Below, one piece after another: positions 1 to 6,354 of a stretch of DNA of 11,022 nucleotides. The notes beneath the pieces were generated by a model. That model ran no database searches and was not told the origin of the DNA. It worked only from the letters and a program-made list of their open reading frames with translations. This DNA comes from Alphaproteobacteria bacterium (GTDB lineage: Bacteria; Pseudomonadota; Alphaproteobacteria; UBA9219). The stretch covers positions 1 through 11,022 of the forward strand of contig JAGWKW010000028.1 in assembly GCA_028865155.1 (NCBI GenBank). The letters are read 5' to 3'. Position numbers and translations under genes: made by a program. Position 1 is the stretch's first letter; every line of letters starts with the position of its first letter.

Positions 1-37
1 CTATTTCTTTATTTTTTCTTCCTCTTCTTCAAATTCT

Positions 38-170
38 TCAAATGGGCATTCCCCGGGAAGTTCCGCACAAGCGGAACCACGCGTAACGACCCGACCGTCG
101 ACTCGGTCCCCTTAATCCATGGCTCAGCGGGGGACTGCTACTCGGTCGGCACCCCTTTTTGTCAGGGCGC
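38..170 (-). ncRNA. Candidate structured small RNA, weakly 6S-like
   Basis: No protein gene fits here, yet the minus strand is strongly folded and lies directly behind a good promoter. Visible structure: a 7-bp hairpin with tetraloop (60-66 with 71-77); a two-part stem in which 91-96 pairs with 144-149 and 106-111 pairs with 130-135, separated by a roughly symmetrical internal loop; and a weak closing stem of 40-48 with 150-158 (one mismatch, two G-U pairs). The minus strand holds CAGUCCCCCGCUGAGCC, which resembles CAGUCCCCUGAGCC of E. coli 6S RNA, the strand that templates pRNA. Against 6S: the apical arm is far shorter than usual, and the whole is about 130 nt rather than 160-200. I see no clear terminator at the 3' end, so that boundary is a guess. 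A structured RNA is fairly likely; its family is uncertain. Confidence 0.45.
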
Positions 171-176
171 GGACAG

Positions 177-205
177 GTTATACGCTATTTATGGGAAAAA
201 TACAA
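177..205 (-). promoter_or_regulatory. Sigma70-type promoter for the small RNA
   Basis: On the minus strand a -35 box TTGTAT (200-205) is followed by exactly 17 nt and a -10 box TATAAC (177-182). The bases upstream (about 206-245) are very AT-rich, like an UP element. Transcription would start near 169-170 and run leftwards into the folded region. recN ends at 320 in the same direction, so this promoter is placed to drive something other than recN. Confidence 0.55.
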
Positions 206-319
206 GATATTTTTAGTTAATAGTGTGATATTTCATATATAGGTTGGTTTGACGGCAAAATCAATTCCGAAAGAGATTTGCTCCCGTTTCTTGCGGAGAC
301 GCGCCTCGAAATGACGGCC
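206..319. other. Gap after recN, no gene seen
   Basis: This stretch between the recN stop and the small-RNA promoter contains no convincing coding frame. It is GC-rich next to recN and becomes AT-rich towards 200-245. I see no hairpin with a T run that would terminate recN, so read-through from recN into the small-RNA region is possible. Confidence 0.5.
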
Positions 320-2020
320 CTATTTTTTCCCGGCGCGCTTTTTTGCCGGGGATGGCGCTACATCTTCTTCCAGCAAACTTTCCGCCGCCTGACGCGCCGC
401 ATCGGTGACTTGCGCACCTGCCAGCATACGCGCGATTTCTTCGCGCCGGGCGGCGGCATCCAGTGTTTCGACTTCCATGACCGTATGCTTGCCTTCGACG
501 CGTTTGGCCACGCGCAGATGATGGCCGCCGCGCGCCGCGACCTGCGGGCTGTGCGTGACGACGAGGATTTGCACGTCCTTGGCCAGCCGCGCCAGACGCT
601 CGCCGACGGCAGAGGCGACCGCGCCGCCGATGCCGGTATCGACTTCATCGAAAACCAGAACCGGAACCGGGTCTGCCGCGGCCAGAACCGTTTTAAGTGC
701 GAGCATGAAACGGGCAAGCTCGCCGCCCGAGGCGATTTTCTGCAATGGCCCCGGCGCGGTTCCTGTGTTGGTTGCGGCCAGAAAGGTGACGCGGTCGATG
801 CCGTCCGCGTTCCATTGCTCTTCGGGCAGGGTGGCGACGTCGATCGTGAATTTTGCGCGTTCGAGCTTGAGCGGGGGCAATTCGGCGGCAATGGCTTTTT
901 CCAGCTTTACCGCCGCCTGCTTGCGCTTCGCGCTCAGCTCTTCGGCACGTTTGACATAGGAATGGCGCGCTTTCGCGCATGCTTCGGCCAGCTTGGAAAT
1001 TTGCGCGCCTTCCCCGGTTAGCAGATTGAGACGCGCCTGCAAATCGCGCAACGTATCGGGCAGGGCATCGGGCTGGACATTGTGCTTGCGCGCGGCGGCG
1101 CGCAGCGCGAACAGGCGTTCCTCGATTTTTTCCAGAGCGTCCGGGTCGGCATCGAGCGACGACAGGAATTTTTCAAGAAGAAGGCTGGCCTCGCCGGTTT
1201 CGTTCGCGGCGCGGTCGATGGCGGCGAGGATGTCGCCCAGGCCTTCGGCCTTGTCCGCTACGCGCGCGACGGCTTTCCCGGCTTGCGACAGGGCTGTTAT
1301 CGCGCCGCGCTCGCCGTCCAAAACTTCCGTTGCCGCATTGAGTGCGTCGAGGATTTTCTCGCGATGCTGAAGCTGCGTCCGGCGTTGCGCGAGGCCGTCC
1401 GCCTCGTCCGGTTTCGGTGCAAGTTCTTCAAGTTCGCGCACGGCAGCGCGAAGGAAGTCTTCTTCGGCGCGGGCGCGTTCGCTTTCCGCCTGTGCCGTTT
1501 CCAGTTGCGCGGCGGCGTCTTTCCATGCGGCGAAATCTTCGGCAGCTTTCCGCCGCAAATCCGCCAAACCCGCAAAGGCATCGAGCAATCCGCGATGCGT
1601 TGCCGCGTTCAAAAGCCCGTGCGTTTCGAACTGGCCGTGGATTTCCAGCAGGCTTTCGCCGAACTGCCGCAGCAGCCCGATGCTGACCGGCTGGTCGTTG
1701 AAAAAGGCGCGGCTTTTGCCGTCCTTGCCGACCACGCGGCGCAGAATGACGGGGTTTTCATCGTCCAGTCCCTGCTCCTGCGCCAGCGCGAAAACGGCAT
1801 GGCTTTCATCCAACGAAAATTCGGCCGACACTGACGCCTGCGCTGCGCCTGCGCGCACCAGACCGGCATCGCCCCGTTCGCCGAGCGCGAGGCCGAGCGC
1901 ATCGAGCAAGATCGATTTGCCAGCGCCGGTTTCGCCCGTGAAAACGTTCAGCCCGGGTGTGAAAGGCACGGAAAGCTTTTCGATCAGCACCACATCGCGG
2001 ATGACGAGGCGGTTGAGCAT
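320..2020 (-). CDS. recN: DNA repair protein RecN (SMC-like ATPase)
   Basis: RecN is an SMC-related ATPase that acts on DNA double-strand breaks during recombinational repair in the cytoplasm. The 566-residue protein shows a Walker A motif GETGAGKS at residues 29-36, a long central helical, Ala/Glu/Lys-rich coiled-coil part (about 150-380), the ABC signature IASGGELAR at 429-437, Walker B VLVFDEVD at 454-461, and the H-loop VTHSPQ with His490. Length is close to the family norm (about 550). The frame stays open upstream to 2179, but the start at 2020 (MLNRLVIRDVVLIE) matches the family N-terminus and has an AAAGG-like ribosome site overlapping the bamD stop. The longer version would run through the bamD coding region. 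Only 11 nt separate it from bamD, so the two are co-transcribed. The tail is Lys/Ala-rich (PAKKRAGKK). Confidence 0.97.
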   Translation of the reverse strand: MLNRLVIRDVVLIEKLSVPFTPGLNVFTGETGAGKSILLDALGLALGERGDAGLVRAGAAQASVSAEFSLDESHAVFALAQEQGLDDENPVILRRVVGKDGKSRAFFNDQPVSIGLLRQFGESLLEIHGQFETHGLLNAATHRGLLDAFAGLADLRRKAAEDFAAWKDAAAQLETAQAESERARAEEDFLRAAVRELEELAPKPDEADGLAQRRTQLQHREKILDALNAATEVLDGERGAITALSQAGKAVARVADKAEGLGDILAAIDRAANETGEASLLLEKFLSSLDADPDALEKIEERLFALRAAARKHNVQPDALPDTLRDLQARLNLLTGEGAQISKLAEACAKARHSYVKRAEELSAKRKQAAVKLEKAIAAELPPLKLERAKFTIDVATLPEEQWNADGIDRVTFLAATNTGTAPGPLQKIASGGELARFMLALKTVLAAADPVPVLVFDEVDTGIGGAVASAVGERLARLAKDVQILVVTHSPQVAARGGHHLRVAKRVEGKHTVMEVETLDAAARREEIARMLAGAQVTDAARQAAESLLEEDVAPSPAKKRAGKK

Positions 2021-2031
2021 CGGATCTGCCT

Positions 2032-2838
2032 TTATGTCTTCGGCTTGATGTCCGGAGCCGCGCCCTTGCTTGTCAGCAGGTCGTAGGCGGACCGGTACCA
2101 GTCGCTGCCCGGGTAGTTGTAACCAAGGACGGCGGCATCTTTTTTCGCCTCGTCCATGATGCCCAGCGCGACATAGCATTCGACCAGACGTTCGAGCGCT
2201 TCGGGCACATGGCTTGTGGTCTGGTATTTCTTGACCACATCATGAAACCGGCCGATCGCCGCGATATAAAGATGCTTGCCTTCGTACCAACGGCCGATAT
2301 CCATTTCTGCGCCAGCCAAATGGTCGTTGATCAGCGAGATTTTAAGCGCGGCATCCTTGGCGTAATCGGTCGCCGGGTAGCGGTCGATGACGGTATGGAA
2401 TTGGCGCAATGCTTCGCGCGTCGCGGTTTGGTCGCGCGTGACGTCCGCGATACGCTCGTAATTGCATTCGGCGCGCAGGTAATAGGCGTAAGGCGTATCG
2501 GTGTTTCCAGGGTGAAGCTGGATGAAATCGTCGAGCGTCGCAATCGCTTTGTCATATTCCAGATTTTGATAATAGGCGTAAGCTTCCATGATTTGCGCAT
2601 GCGTGGCCCATTTGGAATAGGGATGCTGGCGTTCGACTTCAGCGAACTGTTTGGCAGCATCCTCATATTTGCCCTGATCGAGCGCATCCGTACCTTTGGT
2701 GTAAAGCGCATTGACGGGCTGGTCGGGCGGCAGGGCATCCTTGTCCGGGCCGTTGTCGCCCGCGCAGGCGGAAAGAAGAAGCACAGCCGCCGCGACAACG
2801 CATATGCGGACGAGAGGAAAATGGAAGGGTTCACGCAT
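2032..2838 (-). CDS. bamD: Outer membrane assembly lipoprotein BamD (ComL)
   Basis: BamD is the essential lipoprotein of the BAM complex, which inserts beta-barrel proteins into the outer membrane; it faces the periplasm. The 268-residue product begins with a lipoprotein signal peptide: MREP, a hydrophobic run VVAAAVLLL, then the lipobox LSAC with Cys25 as the predicted acylation site. The mature part carries TPR-like helical repeats: ALYTKGTDALDQGKYEDAAK, then FAEVERQHPYSKWATHAQI, then DKAIATLDDFIQLHPG, and further repeats to about residue 245, as in YfiO/BamD. Length matches the family (about 240-290). The start has no strong Shine-Dalgarno, but it places the signal peptide correctly. It is the first gene of a bamD-recN unit and is divergent from the plus-strand gene at 3043. 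Confidence 0.95.
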   Translation of the reverse strand: MREPFHFPLVRICVVAAAVLLLSACAGDNGPDKDALPPDQPVNALYTKGTDALDQGKYEDAAKQFAEVERQHPYSKWATHAQIMEAYAYYQNLEYDKAIATLDDFIQLHPGNTDTPYAYYLRAECNYERIADVTRDQTATREALRQFHTVIDRYPATDYAKDAALKISLINDHLAGAEMDIGRWYEGKHLYIAAIGRFHDVVKKYQTTSHVPEALERLVECYVALGIMDEAKKDAAVLGYNYPGSDWYRSAYDLLTSKGAAPDIKPKT

Positions 2839-2870
2839 GGAGAATCAGCCGGAAAAGTTATGCTTTTGCG

Positions 2871-2901
2871 TTTATAGCACGGCTTCCGGATGTCCATGCA
2901 A
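2871..2901 (-). promoter_or_regulatory. Putative bamD promoter with extended -10
   Basis: On the minus strand TATAAA (2871-2876) is preceded by TGC, making an extended -10 element, and TTGCAT (2896-2901) lies 19 nt upstream as a -35 candidate with a slightly long spacer. A start near 2864 would give a leader of about 26 nt before bamD. A GANTC site (2842-2846) lies in that leader. Confidence 0.4.
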
Positions 2902-2971
2902 GAGGTTAAGTATTTGAATTTCCTGTTAATCACGGCGGATGGTCAAAAGCGCGGGCGGAGACCGCATGCAA

Positions 2972-2986
2972 TTAATGGAGGATTAG
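2972..2986 (+). promoter_or_regulatory. CtrA-like half-matched site
   Basis: TTAA (2972-2975), seven bases, then TTAG (2983-2986) matches the alphaproteobacterial CtrA consensus TTAA-N7-TTAA except for the last base. It lies between the divergent bamD and the plus-strand ORFan, about 57 nt upstream of the latter's start. A one-mismatch match this short can occur by chance, so this is only a candidate. Confidence 0.2.
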
Positions 2987-3042
2987 CCAAACGGGGGTAC
3001 AGTTAAAGGATATTCAAGGGAATTAAAGGGAAGCGTACGGAT

Positions 3043-3840
3043 ATGGCTGCTCCAAGACGTAGGAATAAATTTGGCCAATTAAAAGCGATTACTGCCGCTG
3101 CATCTGTGGCTACATTTGCCGCAGTTTCGCCAGCACGCGCAGCAGATGCGCCGCCGGCTCCGTCCAATACGCAAACGACCCAAGTTCAAATTGGCAATTC
3201 GTGCCGTTTTTCCCAAGACTTGCAATCGCAAGCCGATGCCGGGCTGGATGTACTGACCGTCGCGACGGAAGGCGCAAAAATAACGCCGGTTGTTGGGGCG
3301 GCGCTTAGCGGACTCCCGACGCTATATGATACCGGAAAAGATATTTTTCACGGGCAATTTCATAAAGCATTCTGGCGGTTCGCTGCCGGTGCGGCGAATA
3401 CAACCACGGCGGTGTTTTTGGGAGGCATCGCCGGTGAAGCGGCGGCGGAAGGTGTGCGCGGGGTTGCAGATGGGATTGGGGTTAAAGATAAAAACATTCC
3501 TGATCGAACGTCTTTGGGTAATGTGTTCAATGACGTGAATCAATGCGTGATCGATGGGCCAAAGCCAATCGTGGTTCAGGCTCCTGCGAATATTGCCGGA
3601 TCATCGGTGGTTGCGATGGGGGCGATTAAAAAACCATCCGCCACGGATGCCGCCAAATCTTATGATCCAAAAACGCAAAAAATGTATAACGCAAGAATTG
3701 GGGTCGAACCGTTGCCGCCTCTGTCCCCTTCGGTTACGCCGAAGGCTCGTCCGGGTATCGTTCCTTCCGCGTATGAGCAAGTCATCGCCGAGCAACGGCC
3801 CATAGGCCGTTTGGGCCTTGCCCCCGCGCCGGGCGGCTAG
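3043..3840 (+). CDS. Secreted/periplasmic protein of unknown function
   Basis: I do not recognise this 265-residue protein. It starts with a Sec-type signal peptide: a basic stretch RRRNK, a hydrophobic core (about 14-29) and an AxA cleavage site after SPARA near residue 33. The mature protein has a polar Thr/Gln/Ser region, exactly two cysteines (Cys54 and Cys168) that could form a disulphide in the periplasm, and a central Gly/Ala-rich amphipathic to hydrophobic part (about 78-145, e.g. AAGAANTTTAVFLGGIAGEA) that resembles a glycine-zipper or membrane-inserting hairpin. The C-terminal third is Pro-rich (VEPLPPLSPS). It is the only plus-strand gene in the window, sits between lpxC and bamD (usually neighbours in related genomes), and is visibly lower in GC than the genes around it (one 60-base row near 3481 is about 35 percent GC). 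An AAAGGGA ribosome site lies about 10 nt before the start. It ends 24 nt from the convergent lpxC stop. The frame is convincing as a gene; its role is unknown. Confidence 0.8.
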   Translation: MAAPRRRNKFGQLKAITAAASVATFAAVSPARAADAPPAPSNTQTTQVQIGNSCRFSQDLQSQADAGLDVLTVATEGAKITPVVGAALSGLPTLYDTGKDIFHGQFHKAFWRFAAGAANTTTAVFLGGIAGEAAAEGVRGVADGIGVKDKNIPDRTSLGNVFNDVNQCVIDGPKPIVVQAPANIAGSSVVAMGAIKKPSATDAAKSYDPKTQKMYNARIGVEPLPPLSPSVTPKARPGIVPSAYEQVIAEQRPIGRLGLAPAPGG

Positions 3841-3864
3841 ATCATAGACATGTAAGTTGGGAAA

Positions 3865-4797
3865 TCAGGCGGCGATGCGCCACGTTTCGGGCTGTGCGAA
3901 CAGGGCGTGCAGCAGGCGGTTGTTAAGCGCGTGGCCGCAGCCGCGCCCTTCGAAATGGCCACGAATGGGCATGCCCGCGAGCGCGAGGTCGCCGATGGCG
4001 TCCAGAACCTTGTGACGGGCGAATTCGTTGTCGTAGCGCAGCCCGCCCTCGTTCATCACCGTATCGCCTTTGATAACGATGGCATTGTCGAGCGAACCGC
4101 CGCGCGCGAGGCCGATTTTTTGCATCTGATCGACTTCCTCGAAAAAGCCGAAAGTGCGGGCGCGGCTGATTTCGCTCTTGAAGCTCGCCGCCGACAGGGA
4201 AACGTCGCAGCTTTGCGTCAGGATCGGCGCGCGGTCGAAGTCGATGGTGACGCTGTAGCGCGTGCCGTCATGCGGCGACAGGCGGGCGAACCGTCCGTCC
4301 TGCTGGACTTCAATGGGCGCAAGGATTTCGATTTCGCGGCGCGCTGCCTTTTGTTCGACTGTTCCGGCGACTTCGATCAGGAATACGAAAGATTCCGAAC
4401 TGCCGTCCATGACGGGAACTTCGGCACCATCAATCTCGATGATCGCGTTGTCGATGCCGCAGGCCGAAAGCGCGGCGAGCAGATGCTCAACCGTCGCGAC
4501 CTTGCCGCCATGGTCGTTGCCGAGCGCGGTACACATGCGCGTATCGACGACCTTGTCCCATAGCGAAGAAATTTTGCGCGCACCGTTATACAGATCGGTA
4601 CGGATGAAAGTGATGCCGTTATTCTCCGGCGCGGGGCACAGGCGCAGATTGACCTTATCGCCTGAGTGGACTCCGATGCCCGAGCAGTCCACCGCGCGGC
4701 CCAATGTTTTCTGGCGCGCGGGTTCGACGCCAGCCATAAGGCCTGCGGGGAATTCCGTGCTGGCGCCAAGAGCTTGGGGAGCCGCTTGATAAGACAT
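3865..4797 (-). CDS. lpxC: UDP-3-O-acyl-N-acetylglucosamine deacetylase
   Basis: LpxC is the zinc enzyme that removes the acetyl group from UDP-3-O-acyl-GlcNAc, the committed step of lipid A synthesis, in the cytoplasm. The 310-residue product has the expected motifs: the start of the fold at QKTLGRAVDCSGIGVHSG (residues 29-46), the catalytic Glu and zinc His in ATVEHLLAAL (Glu104, His105), the substrate loop VPVMDGSSESF (128-137), zinc ligands His262 and Asp266 in RHKVLDAIGDL, and the catalytic His289 in GHALNN. The frame is open to 4860, but the start at 4797 (MSYQAAPQAL) is supported by an AGGA ribosome site 10 nt upstream (4808-4811), and the family needs nothing before it. About 20 extra residues before the fold are common in alphaproteobacteria. 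It is preceded by a 142-nt AT-rich gap with a palindrome, so it probably has its own promoter. Confidence 0.96.
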   Translation of the reverse strand: MSYQAAPQALGASTEFPAGLMAGVEPARQKTLGRAVDCSGIGVHSGDKVNLRLCPAPENNGITFIRTDLYNGARKISSLWDKVVDTRMCTALGNDHGGKVATVEHLLAALSACGIDNAIIEIDGAEVPVMDGSSESFVFLIEVAGTVEQKAARREIEILAPIEVQQDGRFARLSPHDGTRYSVTIDFDRAPILTQSCDVSLSAASFKSEISRARTFGFFEEVDQMQKIGLARGGSLDNAIVIKGDTVMNEGGLRYDNEFARHKVLDAIGDLALAGMPIRGHFEGRGCGHALNNRLLHALFAQPETWRIAA

Positions 4798-4818
4798 TGA
4801 AAACGCGTCCTGAAAAAA

Positions 4819-4823
4819 GAATC
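4819..4823. promoter_or_regulatory. GANTC site in the lpxC leader
   Basis: A single GAATC, the CcrM methylation motif of alphaproteobacteria, lies 21 nt upstream of the lpxC start. On its own it may be chance; it is listed because similar sites cluster upstream of ftsZ and ftsQ in this window. Confidence 0.25.
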
Positions 4824-4882
4824 TATCGAGCAATTTGTACGTCCAACCGCATCGCAGCAAAAGACAAGCATTCTTACGCTTT

Positions 4883-4896
4883 GTTACATATGTAAC
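4883..4896. promoter_or_regulatory. Perfect 14-bp palindrome, candidate operator
   Basis: GTTACATATGTAAC is an uninterrupted perfect inverted repeat in the AT-rich gap between the permease stop and lpxC, about 86 bp upstream of the lpxC start. The form (ACAT/ATGT half-sites around a TA centre) is typical of operators for dimeric helix-turn-helix regulators. The hairpin it would form as RNA has no loop, so a DNA-binding site is the better reading. The regulator is not in this window. Confidence 0.4.
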
Positions 4897-4939
4897 TATT
4901 TGAAAACAATAGAAGAATAATGGCCAAAAAATGGCATTT

Positions 4940-6301
4940 TCAGGGTGATGCCCTGCGCCGCCGATTAACCATATAAGGCACGATGCCCAAAGCGATGCCG
5001 CCGATTCCGACGATGTTGGTTGTCAGGTCGAAGGTTGGCAGGCTGTAAAGCGCGGTGAAGACGAGGAACCCGGTGCTGACGAGCGGCCAGAAAAAATACA
5101 GGATAAAATTACTCGCGCTTTGAAACGCTTCGCGCCGGAAGCGCCAGGCGCAGGCCGCGCCGACCAGGCTGTAATAGAACGAGGCCTGGAAGCCGAGCGC
5201 TTCGATCGAATCCTTGACGACGATATCGACGCTCGGAAAACGCGAGGACATGAACAAAAGCACGAGCCCGATGACGATAATCAGCGCCGTGGCCAGCCAT
5301 GGCGTTTTCCATTGCGGATGCAGCCGCGCATAACGCCGCGCAAGCGAGCCGTCGCGGGCCTGGGCGAACATCGTGCGGGTGAATTGCAAAATCGAGGTTT
5401 CGAGCGTGCCGATCGAGCTGAGCATGACCGCGATGACGGCCATATAGCTCCACGGTTTCGGGAACAGTTTTTCGGCGATGGCGAGCACGATATTGGTGCC
5501 GGATTTGCGGATTTCGTCATCATTTAGCGCAAGAAGGGCGGCAACGGTGCATAAGACGAACAGCGCCACGACCACGATCATCGACCAGAACGCGCCGTAA
5601 CCGGGCGCGCTTTCCGCGTTCTTGGTCTCCTCGTTCAGATTGACGGTGACATCCCAGCCCCAGAAGAAATACAAGGCGGTCAAAGCGCCTGCCGCAAACA
5701 GCGACGGCGTAAAGGAAGAAGGCGCGAACCAGTGCAGCGAAAACGGGTGCGCGCCATGGATGCCGAATTTGACGATGGCAAGGACGGCAATCAAGACCAG
5801 AACGCCGACTTCGATTCCGGTCATCAGAAGCTGGACATAGCTGGTCGGCTTGATGCCTTTCAGGACGATGGCTCCGATGGCGACCATCCATGCGGCGGCG
5901 ACAAGGGTGACGGCTTCCGGGTTCGCGACCTGCGCGGGCGCGATCAGGCTCAAGGTCGCGGTTGCCGCCGGGATCGTGCCCGACACCATGAAGGCGGCCG
6001 AAGAAACCAGCACCGCCCATCCGGTCAGGAAGCCGAGCAAGGGTCCGAATTCCGCCCCGACCCAGACGTAACCTGCGCCTGCATTCGGCGAAACCCGGTT
6101 CAGATGCATATAGGCCAGGGTGACGCCGAACATGATGACGCCGCAATAAAGCAGGCTGGCGGGCGACAGAACGCCGACCGAGGCGATCAGCGCGGCCGTG
6201 GTCGCGGCGACGCTGAAAGCGGGTGCCGTTCCGGCCACGCCCATCGTCATCGACTCGACCATGTTCAATGCGCCCGCTTCGAGCCTGTCATGTTCGGGCA
6301 T
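4940..6301 (-). CDS. APC-superfamily amino acid permease
   Basis: This is a 453-residue inner-membrane transporter with about 12 hydrophobic segments, the usual size for the APC (amino acid-polyamine-organocation) family. The first helix carries the unwound substrate-binding motif region GVAGTAPAFS (21-30). The central signature FFWGWDVTVNLNEETKN (212-228) and the cytoplasmic loop RTMFAQARDGSLARRYA (309-325) match the family well. The C-terminus ends in a short Arg cluster RRRR. The substrate cannot be read from sequence; an amino acid or related amine is likely. There is no clear Shine-Dalgarno at the chosen start (a GGAG lies about 13 nt upstream); an internal Met14 is an alternative but would shorten the N-terminus. 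It lies 53 nt after ftsZ on the same strand with no terminator seen, so it may be transcribed with ftsZ. A permease is not a usual member of this cluster. Confidence 0.88.
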   Translation of the reverse strand: MPEHDRLEAGALNMVESMTMGVAGTAPAFSVAATTAALIASVGVLSPASLLYCGVIMFGVTLAYMHLNRVSPNAGAGYVWVGAEFGPLLGFLTGWAVLVSSAAFMVSGTIPAATATLSLIAPAQVANPEAVTLVAAAWMVAIGAIVLKGIKPTSYVQLLMTGIEVGVLVLIAVLAIVKFGIHGAHPFSLHWFAPSSFTPSLFAAGALTALYFFWGWDVTVNLNEETKNAESAPGYGAFWSMIVVVALFVLCTVAALLALNDDEIRKSGTNIVLAIAEKLFPKPWSYMAVIAVMLSSIGTLETSILQFTRTMFAQARDGSLARRYARLHPQWKTPWLATALIIVIGLVLLFMSSRFPSVDIVVKDSIEALGFQASFYYSLVGAACAWRFRREAFQSASNFILYFFWPLVSTGFLVFTALYSLPTFDLTTNIVGIGGIALGIVPYMVNRRRRASP

Positions 6302-6354
6302 GGAAAGGAACCGCTCCGTGAACGAAAGGCCGAAACAGGGTTATCCGAATATTT

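Noticed and set aside
1..111. Minus-strand peptide ending in a Glu-rich tail
   Set aside because: The frame after the in-frame stop near 112 has no ATG, GTG or TTG start and coincides with the folded RNA and purine tract.
90..165. TPP riboswitch
   Set aside because: AGGGGUGCC and GCUGAG resemble its 5' half, but the conserved ACCUGAUC and UAAUGCC parts of the 3' half are missing and no thiamine gene follows in view.
38..170. tmRNA or SRP RNA
   Set aside because: No Ala-Asn-Asp type tag codons, no T-loop GGTTCRA motif and no GGAAGGAAGC-type SRP apical loop are present on either strand.
278..1834. Plus-strand frames opposite recN
   Set aside because: They are shadows of recN in another frame with no ribosome site and no family features.
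2021..2179. N-terminal extension of RecN
   Set aside because: The extra 53 codons run through the bamD 3' end in another frame, and the family N-terminus begins at the Met at 2020.
3043..3141. Twin-arginine (Tat) signal on the ORFan
   Set aside because: The RRR is followed by NKF, not by the x-F-L-K pattern. An ordinary Sec signal explains the N-terminus.
3796..3815. Terminator hairpin at the end of the ORFan
   Set aside because: CGGCC/GGCCG pair with a 4-nt loop, but the hairpin lies within the coding region and is followed by only three T.
4798..4860. N-terminal extension of LpxC
   Set aside because: The AGGA ribosome site fits the Met at 4797. The extra 21 residues are not found in the family.
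4921..4940. Terminator after the permease
   Set aside because: The TGGCC/ATGGC repeats pair poorly and have the A/T run inside the loop rather than after the stem.
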